A stretch of 64,000 nt of DNA from NCBI RefSeq assembly GCF_000172155.1, contig NZ_ABIZ01000001.1, positions 2,451,105-2,515,104 of the forward strand, in the 5' to 3' direction. Origin of the DNA: Verrucomicrobium spinosum DSM 4136 = JCM 18804. Its GTDB lineage: Bacteria; Verrucomicrobiota; Verrucomicrobiia; Verrucomicrobiales; Verrucomicrobiaceae. The position numbers were made by a program, and so were the translations under genes. Below, piece by piece: positions 33,797-44,200 of this stretch; the stretch's first letter is position 1; each line of letters starts with the position of its first letter. The notes below the pieces were generated by a model. The model was not told the DNA's origin, did not search any database, and saw only the letters and a list, made by a program, of their open reading frames with translations.

Positions 33797-33937
33797 TTGT
33801 CCAAGGAGCTTCGGATAGTTGGTTCGATCACGGCCATCTTCTTTGTCCTCGGGAACATGGTGATCTATCTAAAGTGGCGGAAGGGCCGAAAAGAACGCGA
33901 AGCAGTTGAGCCGCAACCAGACTCCGGAGGACTCTGA
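33797..33937 (+). CDS. Possible small single-helix membrane protein or remnant
   Basis: An open frame with a TTG start reads MSKELRIVGSITAIFFVLG, then NMVIYLKWRKGRKEREAVEP and ends after 46 residues. One clear membrane helix is followed by a charged tail, a shape common among real small proteins. No ATG start exists upstream before a stop. It could be a degraded gene. Confidence 0.3.
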   Translation: MSKELRIVGSITAIFFVLGNMVIYLKWRKGRKEREAVEPQPDSGGL

Positions 33938-34085
33938 TGCGGATCGCATCATGTTTTCGGGTGCGCGGTACCCTTTTTTGGCAGGCGTCGTTGCCATTGA
34001 GGGTTTGACGACAGGTCGGAGATGTTTCAAAGATGCGCGCGACAGTATTCAACTCAACAAAACACACCCCTCTGCGCCCACTCCC

Positions 34086-34424
34086 ATGGCCATCACCAAT
34101 GAAAACCTTAGCTCGTACTCCTTTGTCAAAGAAATGTACGAGGACGACTACTTCCCGACCTTTCTCGTGGACAAGTGCCGCAACATTCTCATCGCGCTCT
34201 GTGAAGAGATCGAACGCGTCAATCCGGCCAAGGACTCCGACCTGCTCGAACTGACGCATGCGGCGACCGAGGAGATCAATGAACTGGTCTCAGAGTTCGA
34301 AGACAACGATAGTGAGCTGGAAACCAACGCGCGGGAGATCCTCGCTGCAGACTTCGATTTCATTGTCAAAGCGTATGGCTTCGACCTGGATATTGAAGAG
34401 GTCATTGCGCCACGCGACTGGTAG
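34086..34424 (+). CDS. DUF5713 family protein
   Basis: 112 residues from the ATG at 34086 (MAITNENLSSYSFVKEMYED). The pattern YSFVKEMYEDDYFPTFLVDK, then RNILIALCEEIERVNP and an acidic helical end matches DUF5713, a small soluble family of unknown function. Acidic overall. A start further upstream (33906) is open, but the protein then begins with a run unlike this family. Confidence 0.75.
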   Translation: MAITNENLSSYSFVKEMYEDDYFPTFLVDKCRNILIALCEEIERVNPAKDSDLLELTHAATEEINELVSEFEDNDSELETNAREILAADFDFIVKAYGFDLDIEEVIAPRDW

Positions 34425-34481
34425 CACGTTTTTTTTGGAGGTTGCCCCCGGCAAACGCCGATTTTTACACCACCAGTTGTC

Positions 34482-34889
34482 ATGGGCATTTTGAGTTTCT
34501 TCCAACGTAAAAAAAGCAAAGAGCCGCCAACATTTTTTGAAACCCTGGCGGCGATGAGCAAGATGCAGAATGTCAGGGAGTGCTCCCCGGAATTCTATCA
34601 GCAGCATCGCGATGCGATTGACATGACCATGGGTTTTCTTGGCTTTCTACGGCAGCAGCATCCCGCATTCGGACAAATCTTCACGTGGACCAACGCACCC
34701 CTTCCTGACATTGCTGCCGCGCTGGAGCAGGCCATTCCGCGCATGGGGCTGGACCAAGGCACCGTCGACTTTGTCGATTCAACCATGACGACCGTGATGA
34801 GCAGGCTTTGCGATGTGGTGACCGTACCGGAGCTGCCACCCTATTTGGCGGAATGTGTGTGGCCCATCATCGGGGCGTTTGAGTCCTGA
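34482..34889 (+). CDS. Small protein of unknown function
   Basis: 135 residues, MGILSFFQRKKSKEPPTFFE. The start resembles small Gly-Ile-Phe-type proteins anchored near the membrane, but the rest is a mixed helical domain (RDAIDMTMGFLGFLRQQHP). Not recognised. It lies 57 bases behind the DUF5713 gene and may be cotranscribed. Confidence 0.6.
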   Translation: MGILSFFQRKKSKEPPTFFETLAAMSKMQNVRECSPEFYQQHRDAIDMTMGFLGFLRQQHPAFGQIFTWTNAPLPDIAAALEQAIPRMGLDQGTVDFVDSTMTTVMSRLCDVVTVPELPPYLAECVWPIIGAFES

Positions 34890-35033
34890 GGGGGCACTTG
34901 TCGGGATGGGCCGGTTTGGTCCACCCCTGGCGTCCTCTGATGAGGCAAGGGGCGAGGTCTGGCGTTGCAATCCGGGATGGTTCTGCGAGGTTTTCAGGCG
35001 TTGTTGGCTGGAATTTCTGCACTGGATTTTGTC

Positions 35034-35813
35034 ATGGCAAAAGAACTGGAAAACAAGGTTGCCATCGTCACTGGCGGTGGCCAGGGGATTGGGCGCGGCA
35101 TTGTGATGAAACTGTTGGCTCGCGGCATGCGGGTGGTGATTGCGGACAAGGATGATGACGCGGCGGCGGAGGCGGCGGATGAACTGGGGGAGAGCGCCCC
35201 GGATCGTGTTTTTGGCATCCAGACGGATGTGGCAGATGAGACGTCTGTGCGGGATATGGTGGCCGAGACGTTTGCCACTTACGGCCAGATCGATCTGCTC
35301 GTGAACAATGCGGGCCACGGGACCAAGGAGCCCACCCCGGTGGAGGAACTGACGCTGGAGGATTGGAACCGGGTGTTGGGAACCAACCTCACTGGGACCT
35401 TCCTGTGCAGCAAGCATACGGTGCCGCACTTGCGCAAGCAGCGGGGGGCCATCGTCAATATTGCCTCGACCCGGGCACTGCAATCGGAAGTGGACACAGA
35501 GGCATATGCCGCCAGCAAAGGTGGCATTGTGGCCATCACCCATGCGCTGGCCATCAGTCTCGGGCCGGACGTGCGGGTGAACTGCATCAGCCCCGGATGG
35601 ATCGTGGTGGATGAGTGGCAGAAGCGCAGTGAGCGCAAGGCACCACAGTTGCGCCCGCAAGATCATGCCCAACATCCAGCCGGTCGGGTGGGGCATCCAG
35701 AAGATATCGCCGAGATGGTGGCCTATCTGGGATCAGCTCGAGCCGGATTTATCACCGGGCAGAACTTCGTGATCGATGGTGGGATGACGAAGAAGATGAG
35801 TTATTTTGGGTAA
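35034..35813 (+). CDS. Short-chain dehydrogenase/reductase (SDR)
   Basis: 259 residues from the ATG at 35034. The classical SDR signatures are seen: nucleotide-binding VTGGGQGIGRGI, NNAGHGTKEP, and the catalytic Ser/Tyr/Lys of IASTRALQSEVDTEAYAASKG. NAD(P)-dependent oxidoreductase; the C-terminal half has a helix typical of SDR type A. The upstream in-frame codons (from 34965) appear not to be used. The substrate is unknown. Confidence 0.9.
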   Translation: MAKELENKVAIVTGGGQGIGRGIVMKLLARGMRVVIADKDDDAAAEAADELGESAPDRVFGIQTDVADETSVRDMVAETFATYGQIDLLVNNAGHGTKEPTPVEELTLEDWNRVLGTNLTGTFLCSKHTVPHLRKQRGAIVNIASTRALQSEVDTEAYAASKGGIVAITHALAISLGPDVRVNCISPGWIVVDEWQKRSERKAPQLRPQDHAQHPAGRVGHPEDIAEMVAYLGSARAGFITGQNFVIDGGMTKKMSYFG

Positions 35814-35844
35814 GAAGGGAAAAGGGGTGAGGATGCAAAGAGGG

Positions 35845-36019
35845 CTGAGAACCTGTTTGGATAAAAACATCTGAATCTGCCCCTCTGGGTTGCGGCCCTT
35901 TTGAGCCTGGACGGCGTTGCTCATCGGTTGTGAATCACGATTCACCCCCTCTTAGTGCCTTGTCCAGACTCAAAACGCCTCGCAACACACCCAGCGCTTT
36001 TATCCACACAGGTTCTGAG
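35845..36019. repeat. 175-bp MITE-like inverted-repeat element
   Basis: The two ends are imperfect inverted copies: CTGAGAACCTGT...GGATAAAA at the left and the reverse complement ending ACAGGTTCTGAG at the right. Inside, TTTTGAGCCTGGAC (about 35899-35912) pairs with GTCCAGACTCAAAA (about 35962-35975), and the centre GTGAATC-AC-GATTCAC is another dyad. The whole can fold into one long hairpin with interruptions. It sits between the stop of the SDR gene and the stop of the glycosyltransferase gene, so it may also terminate both. Confidence 0.7.
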
Positions 36020-36026
36020 AGGGGCG

Positions 36027-36779
36027 CTATCGTTCGTTCACGTAGCTGGGCCGGTCGTTCTGGTGCCGGGTGAAGAAGTGGGAGGTGGTCCACATTTCGA
36101 GCTCAGGCATGGCAGGGAGTTTGTCTGCGAGGAGAGAGTGTTGGATGAGACGGGCACCGTGGGCGCAGCAGAGGATCTGAAGATCGACGGGCAGGTACAT
36201 CTCCGCCATGATGGCGAGGGCTTTGCGGGCTCCCTGCTGGGTGACGATATAGGCCTCGGTGCCGCATCCGGGGGCGAGAGGGATGTAGGGATGCGCGGCC
36301 AGGTGGGCATCCAGTTTGTCGGTGCTCTGGATGTGTTGAGGTATCAGGCCCGGTACGCGATTGCTGAGAAAAATGAAGTCGGCGGTGGCGGGCCAGGGCT
36401 GGTGCCACCAGGGGCGCACGATTTGGGCGTCATCCTCAAAAATGCACGCATGGGGAAGCTCCTCTGCCACGACCTTCTGCCAAAGAGTCATGTGGGAGAG
36501 AGCGCAGGCGATGTGTCCGAGATGGAGGGAAAGCTTCCCTGCCCGGTCGGGGATGTTGCACAGGCGGATGCCAAGGTCGTCGCGGTGCAGTACCACCTTG
36601 TGCGTGGGGCTGCTCTCAGCAACCTTCAGGTCACGGCGGTCAATGGCATTGAAGATCGCGACTTCCCATCCGTGATCCTGGCTGCCCACCTCAAATTCGG
36701 CCAGCCGCTCGGTGGCCCGGGCAAGATTGATGACGAATGTCGGGAGAGCCACCGAGGTGGGCCCTTTCTCTTTAGACAT
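36027..36779 (-). CDS. Glycosyltransferase family 25 (LOS/LPS type)
   Basis: 250 residues from the ATG at 36779 (MSKEKGP). The GT25 start TFVINLARATERL, HLGHIACALSHMTLWQKV and the acidic CIFEDDAQIV are clear, followed by GCGTEAYIVTQQGARKAL. It transfers a sugar to an envelope glycan, most likely lipo-oligosaccharide or another surface polymer. A longer start at 36866 or 36875 exists with a low-pattern extension of about 30 residues; the SD-like AAAGAGG before 36779 favours the shorter form. The gene stands alone. Confidence 0.85.
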   Translation of the reverse strand: MSKEKGPTSVALPTFVINLARATERLAEFEVGSQDHGWEVAIFNAIDRRDLKVAESSPTHKVVLHRDDLGIRLCNIPDRAGKLSLHLGHIACALSHMTLWQKVVAEELPHACIFEDDAQIVRPWWHQPWPATADFIFLSNRVPGLIPQHIQSTDKLDAHLAAHPYIPLAPGCGTEAYIVTQQGARKALAIMAEMYLPVDLQILCCAHGARLIQHSLLADKLPAMPELEMWTTSHFFTRHQNDRPSYVNER

Positions 36780-37058
36780 TGTCGCAGGCGCCTCTTTGCG
36801 GCGGATCAACTTTAACTCATGAACCGGCCCCGAGAGGGGGGTGGTGGCTGTGGTGGGGAGCTCCATGTTAGTCAAAGGGGGCGTGATTCAGAGGGAGACC
36901 GTCCTCGGTGGCGGTGAGTGAGTTTTGGGACCTGTCGAAATGGTCTTATGATGATGGAGTATTACATCGCCCCATATACTTTCATTGTGGAATGAGTCTG
37001 ACAGAGAAGTGGATCAAGTTTTGAAATCGCATCCGGCGCAGGGGTGGGGGAAACGAAA

Positions 37059-37091
37059 AAGGTCGAAGCCCTGGGAAGGGACATCGACCTT
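37059..37091 (-). terminator. Rho-independent terminator
   Basis: On the minus strand an eight-base stem AAGGTCGA/TCGACCTT is followed by a T run. It lies 35 bases downstream of the AT-hook gene. Confidence 0.7.
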
Positions 37092-37124
37092 GGAGTGAGT
37101 GAGATGAAAGGGCGAGGAGCGCGT

Positions 37125-37553
37125 TTACGCACCGGAGGATTTTTTGGCAGCGGCGACCGCAGCCCAGCGTTTTTTCTGCGCTTCAATGATGCGGCGACGG
37201 CCTTCCTCAGACATCTTGCGCTTGCCGCCTGCCGATTTGGCATTGACTTTGTTCTTGCTCGCCGGTGGGCGGCCGGGGCCCCGACCACGCTTAGGCGCTT
37301 CTTCAGCAGGTTTGCGCCCGCGCTTGCCTGTGGCTTTGGTGGTGACGGTGGCGACGGCGCGGGTGGCAGCGGCCAGGAATGCATTAATATCGAGAGGGCC
37401 ATTGCTGCTCGGGCGGCCACGGCGCCCCGGTGCGGGAGGGGTGGACGAACGGATGACGGTGGCGAGATCGGTCTGCAGACGCTGAATTTTCTCTGCAATG
37501 ACCAGAGCTTGCTTGAGTTGATCAAGCGAGGGGAGAGAGATGGTTTGAGCCAT
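37125..37553 (-). CDS. AT-hook, nucleoid-associated-type protein
   Basis: 142 residues. Three basic AT-hook-like segments (GRRGRP, GKRGRKP, KRGRGPGRPP) occupy the middle, and the C-terminus has KRKMSEEGRRRIIEAQKKRW, a motif repeated in many verrucomicrobial DNA-binding proteins. The N-terminus is a short helical, leucine-rich region (LPSLDQLKQALVIAEKIQRL). Probably binds AT-rich DNA in the minor groove and acts as a chromatin architecture factor or regulator. Very basic throughout. Confidence 0.72.
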   Translation of the reverse strand: MAQTISLPSLDQLKQALVIAEKIQRLQTDLATVIRSSTPPAPGRRGRPSSNGPLDINAFLAAATRAVATVTTKATGKRGRKPAEEAPKRGRGPGRPPASKNKVNAKSAGGKRKMSEEGRRRIIEAQKKRWAAVAAAKKSSGA

Positions 37554-38488
37554 GCGAGGATGTTAGCGAGATATGGCGCGACTCAAAGGAGAAAATTCAG
37601 TTACGGCTACAGGGAATTGACGACAAAGGATAAGATGGAGGGGTTTTACAGGGAACACAGTGGTTTTTTCAGGTGCCCAATGTTGAAAGAGATGTTCTTT
37701 TTTTCATGGTGCACCGCAGATAATGCCATCACGCAAGTCCACCTTGAGCATCTTTTCCTTCAACTCTGCCTCGGTGGCAAAGTTGTGATCACGAGTGATT
37801 TCCCCTGAGGGCTGGCAGGCCCGCGTCAGGCGATCCACCTGACGATGGAGTTGATCCATGTTGCCCGGGAGTCGCTCCGGTTTGAATCGATGCCGGCTCT
37901 CCCTCTGGCTCAAGCGCGCTGGGGGACCTCCGTTTGTGGTCGAGCGGCCTGGGTCGAAGGGGCATGGTCTCGCCTGCGCGTGGCGGTTGTAGTGGGTATG
38001 AGTCTGTCGTGATCCGAGATAGCTCTGAGTTAGTTCATGAACTCGTGGGAGGTGGGATTCGAACGTCCGATGGTTGACTGATGTCACTGTCCGCGCTGCC
38101 CATTACTGCTGTCCTTTAGGATTGATCTGGCAGCCATGGCGATCGGAGCGGCGGCCTATGTCGGGGTGCTGCTGGCCTTTTTCATGGGGATTGAGTGGCT
38201 CATCCAGCGGGGGAAGGGGTGTCATCCTCGTCAGGCCCGCTCCGTCTGCCAGCCAGTTTTCGGGCCGCAGTGCATGGTGACACCTGGGAGAAGTTGAGAT
38301 CCGCACAAGTGGTTGGCGACGAATCTTTTTTAGGAATGACGAAACAGTCGTGCAGTTTCCGGGTTGTGGCGACAATGACCATACAAGGACGGGTATCCTG
38401 ATGGGGCGGTGCCGGAGCGGTACGGCGGAGGGATCATGGTACCGGAACTGTTTCGCGATTTCGGTCTCTTTCCACGACTCCTTTTGCC
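37554..38488. other. Long intergenic region with a possible gene remnant
   Basis: About 930 bases without a firm gene. A minus-strand open frame of 127 residues (37704-38087, starting MTSVNHRTFE) contains a long basic low-complexity section and no recognisable motif. A tRNA T-loop-like GTTCGAATCCCAC is seen on the minus strand near 38057, but no cloverleaf can be built. The region may hold decayed mobile DNA. Confidence 0.4.
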
Positions 38489-40969
38489 ATGATTTCTGAC
38501 GCCTCATTGCCCAAGGTGGTGCCCCTATCTGCCCTCCCCTCAGGGGCAGCGGGGTGCCTTGCTGCTCTGAATCCAGGCCGGATGGGGCCGTCGAGGCGAA
38601 GATTCTGGGCGGTGAGAGTTACTCTTGCTCTGGTTTGCCTGTGGCTGGGGGCGGGACGGGTCAATGCGGCGACCTACACCTACACTAATACGACCACCGG
38701 TACGACCACCCAGTGGGCGGCAGGGACCAACTGGGATGTCGTGCCCGTCAGTGCGAGTGACACCGCTCTGGTGTTTGGGGCGGGGGCGGGGTTGGTGAAC
38801 ACCAACGTGCTGACTGCGAACAATGATGTGGCGGATCCGTTCGTGCTCAACTCGCTTACCATGAGCTATGCGGGGACAGGGACGGGGACAAACTTCGCCA
38901 AAGTGACCATCTCGGGGGGCACCCTCAATTTCGTGAGCAATGGAGGTATCGGCCCGACGCTGGCTTTGAACGCCACCGGCAGCACCGGAGCCGGTCTCAA
39001 CACCATCCCTCAGATCAGCATCGACGCGAATGTGTCATTGTCCGATGCGTTGACGGTGACAGGCAACTCCTCTGCCATCATCAATGGCATCGTCAGTGGA
39101 AGCGTGGGGATCACGAAGAACGCCGGTTCCTCCGGCATCCTCGCGTTGGCTGGAGCCAACACCTACACTGGGGTCACCACCATCAGCAACGGGTCCATCA
39201 GTGTGCGTCACAATCAGGGGCTGGGGACCACCGATGGGGCGACAGTGGTTACCGCAGGAGGTGCCTTGTTGATGTCCGGCGGTGTGACTGTGACGGGAGA
39301 ATCTCTCGCCATCGACGGGGACGGCGCGGCAACTGCGGGGGCCCTGCGCAATGAATCCGGCAACAACACCTGGGCAGGCGACATTACGGTGGGGGGCTCC
39401 GCCACCACGCGGGTCGTCTCCACTTCAGGAACGTTGACGATCAGTGGAAACGTCGCCGTCAGCTCCGATGTGACTGACCAGTTTGTGCTGCAGGGGGATG
39501 GCAACGGGGTGATCTCTGGAAACATCAGCGGTGCGGGAAGGGTGACCAAAAGCACCACCGGAACAGGGCGGTGGATCTTAAGCGGCGTGAATACCTACAC
39601 GGGGATCACGACGATAAGTGGTGGAATACTCCAGTTTGCGAAGAGGGTTTCCCTCTACAACGCGGATACCAGCAAGTGGACTTCAGCCAATATCACGGCA
39701 GCGGCGGCCGGGGCTCTTGCTCTGAATGTGGGAGGAACAGACGAGTTTACCCTGGCGGATGTGCTCCTCCTCCAAAATATGGGCTTTGTTGCCGGCAGTG
39801 GATTGGGACTGGACACCACTAATGCTGCGGGGGGCACCTTTGACCTGAGCACAGGGCTCACCAACACCAACTTGAGGCTGATCAAGCTCGGGACTGGGAT
39901 CCTGACTTTGTCCGTCGCGAACGCGTACACCGGAGTCACGACTGTCTCGGGCGGCACCGTGCGGGTGTTGAATGACCAGAGCATGGGGACTCCTACAGGC
40001 GGGGCAACGGTGGCCTCCGGTGCCACGCTGGAGCTGGTCGGGGGCAGAACGATCACTGAGACAGGTGCCACATCCGCTATCTCTGGAAGCGGCGTGGGCA
40101 GTGTGGGGGCGCTTTATAGCAGCAGTGGAAACAACGTGTGGAATGGGAACATCGACGCCGATACCACGCAAATTACTCGGATTGGCGTCGAGGGCGTGAG
40201 CAGTCTCACCATCAACGGCAACATCAAGACCACCGGTACTGCGGCGAACGGGCTGGTGTTTCAGGGCGTTGGTTCCACCACGGTCAACGGCGTCATCAGC
40301 GGCAACGGCCAACTCACTCGCAGCAGCAATGGCGCCGGAGTACTCGTATTAACGGGCGCAAATACCTACACGGGGAACACCATCATCAGCAATGGCACGA
40401 TACAGGTGGGGGTGGCAGGGGTGGGATCGCTGGGGGCCACAAATGTGGCCATTGGATTCTCCAGCAGTACCGTCAAAGGCACGCTCGCTGGGACGGGTTC
40501 AGTGGGGGGCTTGGTGACGGTGGCCAGTGGAGCCATCATTTCGCCCGGTGACAGCGCCGGTGCTGGCACGGGGTCTTTGACGCTGGCGGGTGGGCTGACG
40601 CTGAATGCAGGCGGCGGTGCGGTACTGAATTACAATCTCGGAACGACTGCTGCATCGGACAAGATCGTGATGACGGGTGGAACCTTCACCTCCAACACCA
40701 CGGGCAGCACGACTTTTGCCATCACTCCCGGAGTGGGCTACGACAACGGCATTTACGACCTCATCGACTGGACGAATCTGGCCGTGACTGCGACGGGTGT
40801 GGACTTGACTGACTTCGCCGTCACTGGTCTGGGGGCGGGTAAGATCGGGACGTTCCAGTTCGATATCACAGGACGAATTTTGCAATTGAACGTCACCCCG
40901 GAACCCGGTAGGGCGATGTTGTTGATGCTGGGGTTGGTGGCTGTTGCAGGGCGGAGGAGAAGGAGGTAA
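38489..40969 (+). CDS. PEP-CTERM-anchored autotransporter-type beta-strand-repeat protein
   Basis: 826 residues with a long signal peptide ending near residue 60 (TLALVCLWLGAGRVNA) and then a Gly/Thr/Asn/Ser-rich chain of beta-strand repeats. At least four autotransporter-associated repeats are visible: GILALAGANTYTGVTTISNG, WILSGVNTYTGITTISGG, ILTLSVANAYTGVTTVSGG and LVLTGANTYTGNTIISNG. The C-terminus is a PEP-CTERM tail PEPGRAMLLMLGLVAVAGRR with a basic end. It is exported and sorted to the outer surface by an exosortase-type system. No porin-like barrel is present, so the beta repeats do not form a true autotransporter. Confidence 0.88.
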   Translation: MISDASLPKVVPLSALPSGAAGCLAALNPGRMGPSRRRFWAVRVTLALVCLWLGAGRVNAATYTYTNTTTGTTTQWAAGTNWDVVPVSASDTALVFGAGAGLVNTNVLTANNDVADPFVLNSLTMSYAGTGTGTNFAKVTISGGTLNFVSNGGIGPTLALNATGSTGAGLNTIPQISIDANVSLSDALTVTGNSSAIINGIVSGSVGITKNAGSSGILALAGANTYTGVTTISNGSISVRHNQGLGTTDGATVVTAGGALLMSGGVTVTGESLAIDGDGAATAGALRNESGNNTWAGDITVGGSATTRVVSTSGTLTISGNVAVSSDVTDQFVLQGDGNGVISGNISGAGRVTKSTTGTGRWILSGVNTYTGITTISGGILQFAKRVSLYNADTSKWTSANITAAAAGALALNVGGTDEFTLADVLLLQNMGFVAGSGLGLDTTNAAGGTFDLSTGLTNTNLRLIKLGTGILTLSVANAYTGVTTVSGGTVRVLNDQSMGTPTGGATVASGATLELVGGRTITETGATSAISGSGVGSVGALYSSSGNNVWNGNIDADTTQITRIGVEGVSSLTINGNIKTTGTAANGLVFQGVGSTTVNGVISGNGQLTRSSNGAGVLVLTGANTYTGNTIISNGTIQVGVAGVGSLGATNVAIGFSSSTVKGTLAGTGSVGGLVTVASGAIISPGDSAGAGTGSLTLAGGLTLNAGGGAVLNYNLGTTAASDKIVMTGGTFTSNTTGSTTFAITPGVGYDNGIYDLIDWTNLAVTATGVDLTDFAVTGLGAGKIGTFQFDITGRILQLNVTPEPGRAMLLMLGLVAVAGRRRRR

Positions 40970-41252
40970 GAGGTTCTTTTGTTCGGTGTTATGTCATGAA
41001 CCCGGAGGGTTCGGGATGAAAAGGGTGCCGCGCCGGTGCAAATCCTTGACCTGACCTGTCGAGCACGCGCACTGCGGTTCCCCCTGTCACAATCTTTTGG
41101 CTTTTGACATGCAGGATGTGGTCTCGTGTCAGTGCCTGGAGACAGGGTGTTTTTCACCCAAGAACCGGGGTGCTGATGCGTGATGCCCGGCGGGAGTTGG
41201 CTCTTTGGATCCGCTCTTTGCGCCAGTCGCTCTACTTGAACCCCCTTTTGCC

Positions 41253-44200
41253 ATGCATCCTCTCGTTCGCCCTTCTTCACTATGGATGAAGCCGTTGCTT
41301 CTAGCGCTTTTGACCATTCTGTCGGTTGAGACCGCCACCTGGGCGCAAAGCAAGAGGGATGGCTTGCCGCCGCGCCCCAACCGTCCCATCACCCGGTTGC
41401 CGCAGGTGGAGGATGAGCACCTTCTGGGGCACCGGCCACCGGTCATCTGGGTGGATCCTCAACAGGGCAGGCTCAAGGGCATGACTGTCCAGGAGGTGAA
41501 GGTGGAAATTCGCGTCCAGGGACATCTGGCCACCACCACTATGGAGATGGCCTTCTACAATCCCAATAATCGGGTGCTGGAGGGGGAGCTGATCTTCCCT
41601 CTGGGGGTGGGGCAGACCGTGGCGGTTTATGCGCTGGAGGTGGAGGGAAAGATGCGCCAGGCAGTGGTGGTGGAGAAGGAGAAGGGACGCGAAATTTTTG
41701 AAGAGGTGGTGCGACGTGGCATTGATCCCGGTCTGGCTGAGTTGACCAAGGGCAATGTCTTCCGTACCCGGGTGTATCCCATCCCGGCCCAAGGAACGAA
41801 GCGGGTGTCGGTGACCTTTGAGCAGGAATTGCAATCGCAGGTGGGTGAGGGGGGTGCCGAGAGCTTTCGCTACCATCTGCCCATGGCCTTCGGTGAAAAG
41901 GTGGGGCGTTTTCACGCCCGGGCGGAGGTGGTGAAGCAGGAACTGTCACCCGTGACGGACAAGCAGGACTCTGCGGTGCTCTCTTTTGAGAAGTGGCGGG
42001 ACAGCTATGTGGCAGAACTGACGCTGGAGAATGTGCGGCTGGAAAAGCCTTTGAGTTTCCTCGTTCCCCATGGTGGAGAGCGGAGCGGTGCGCACGCTCT
42101 GATGGTGGCGGATGCGCTGGAGCCGTCGATGGGGTATTTTCATGCCCGGGTGGAGCTGGAGGTGCCAGAAATGACGCCGGTGGCGAAGCCGGGTCGCATC
42201 GCTCTGTTTTATGATGCCTCTGGCAGTGCGGCAAAACGGGACCGGGACCTGGAGTGGCGGTTCCTGGATTCCTGGCTCAAGAGCCTGAGCTCGGTGGAGG
42301 TGGATCTGATCGCGTTCCGCAATGATGCGGATGCTCCGCGGCGTTTTGTCATTCAGAACGGTCAGACGGCAGCCCTGAAGGAAGCCATAGACGACCTGCC
42401 GCTGGATGGCGGGACTTCGCAGGGGGCAGTGGATCTGCTCAGTGTGATGGAGTCAGATGTGGCGCTGCTGGTATCGGACGGGTTCTTCAACTTTGACACT
42501 TCCAACCCGGGGCGGGCACGCAAGGACGGGCGGCCGGTGCAACTGCATGCAGTGCACGCTGCGGCGATGGTGGATCAGGTAAGGCTGCAGCAGATGGCGG
42601 CCGCGACTGGAGGACAGGTTGTGAACCTGCTGACGACGGGAGTAGAGGACGCGGTGAAGTCGCTCAGTGCAGTGCCGTTCCAATTCCTCGGTGCGAGGGT
42701 GGTCTCCGGAAAGGTGACGGAGGTGAGCCCCAGCCGTCCGGAGGCGGTGGGGAGGGTGTTCTCCCTGGCCGGACGGGTGGAGGGGCGCAGTGAGGTGGAA
42801 CTCATGTTCGGTCAAAGGGGCAGGGTGACGATGACGCGGAAGATCACGCTCGATCCCAAGCAGGCACTGGTCGCAGATCGTGGGGATTTTATCCGTCGGG
42901 CCTGGGCGCAGAAGCGGGTCGCGGAACTCTCCTTGGAGCCGGACAGTGATGCGGCCATTGTTGCCTTGGGCAAGGCCCACCGTCTGGTGACGGAGGGGAC
43001 GTCTTTGATCGTGCTGGACCGGATGGAGGACTACGTGCGTCATGGGATCGAACCGGCGGAGCCGGAGTTGAGGGATGAATACCTGGCACTGTTGAAAAAA
43101 CAGCCCAAGGACTCGCGCAAGAAGGATGAGGCCGAGCATCTGGCGGCAGTAGCGAAGGCGTGGAAGGAGTTCAACGAATGGCATGACAAGCGCCATCCCT
43201 GGCTGGAGACGGTGTTGAAGCCAGCAGCCGAACGTGAGGCGGCACTGTATGCGGCACTCTCTGTTGAGAACCAGCCGGGAGGGAAGGCTGTGGGGCAAGC
43301 TGGAAAGCGCGGCGTTTTGAGCCAGGAAGACTCGGCGGCTGCCGCTGCTCTGAAAGAGAAGGCGCGTGATCTGGACGCCAGATGGAAGAGGGAAGGGCGT
43401 GAGACGGCGAGCCGGAACCAGTGGATCGAGGAAGCAACCAAGGTGATGCTGGCAGTGGATGCGCTGCGTCAGCGCAGGCTTGAAATGCTGCCTGGATCTG
43501 ACGATCAACTCAAGCAGGAGACCGAGGGGGAAGCGAGGGGCAGCTACGGGGCTGCTGGCGGAGCAGCTCCGCCACCGCCCCGCCCGGCGACCGCGGCCCA
43601 GCCCATGGCCGTGATGCCGATGTCCCCAGCTTCTCCCGCTCCCGCTGAGCTGTCACGGAGTCGCGCCAGCGCCAAATCGGTCGTGGGTGAGAGTGGCGAT
43701 GCTTCCCCACCTGCCATGACGAGTCAGATTGAAGTGAAAGCCTGGGATCCCAACACCCCTTACCTGAAGAAGCTGCGCAAGGCGGAGGATGCCTATGCGG
43801 CGTATCTGAAGGAGCGCCCGGCCAACGCCAGCAGTTCCGCTTTTTTCCTGGATTGTGCGGACTTCTTCCGTGAGGAAAAGAAGGATGAACGTCTGGCGTT
43901 GCGTGTGCTCTCGAACCTGGCGGAGATGGAGCTGGAGAGTGCGCCCCTGCTGCGCATCCTGGCCTATCGCCTGCAGCAGCTTGAGAGGCTTGACCTGGCG
44001 GTGCCTTTGTTTGAGGCGGTGCTGAAGATGCGCGGCGAGGAGCCACAGAGCCGGCGTGATCTGGCACTGTGTCTGGCGGAGAGTAAGGAGCCAGACTATG
44101 CCCGGGCGGCGTGGTTGCTCTCAGAGGTGGTGAGGAAACAGTGGGATGGCCGCTTCCGTGATGTGGAGGTGATCGCGCTGCACGAACTCAATGACCTGCT

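Noticed and set aside
38035-38046. Palindrome AGTTCATGAACT as another LexA-like site
   Set aside because: Spacing between the half sites is two bases, not four, and no gene starts close by.
38044-38075. A tRNA T-arm-like GTTCGAATCCCAC on the minus strand
   Set aside because: No acceptor, D or anticodon stem can be formed around it; the T stem itself does not pair well.
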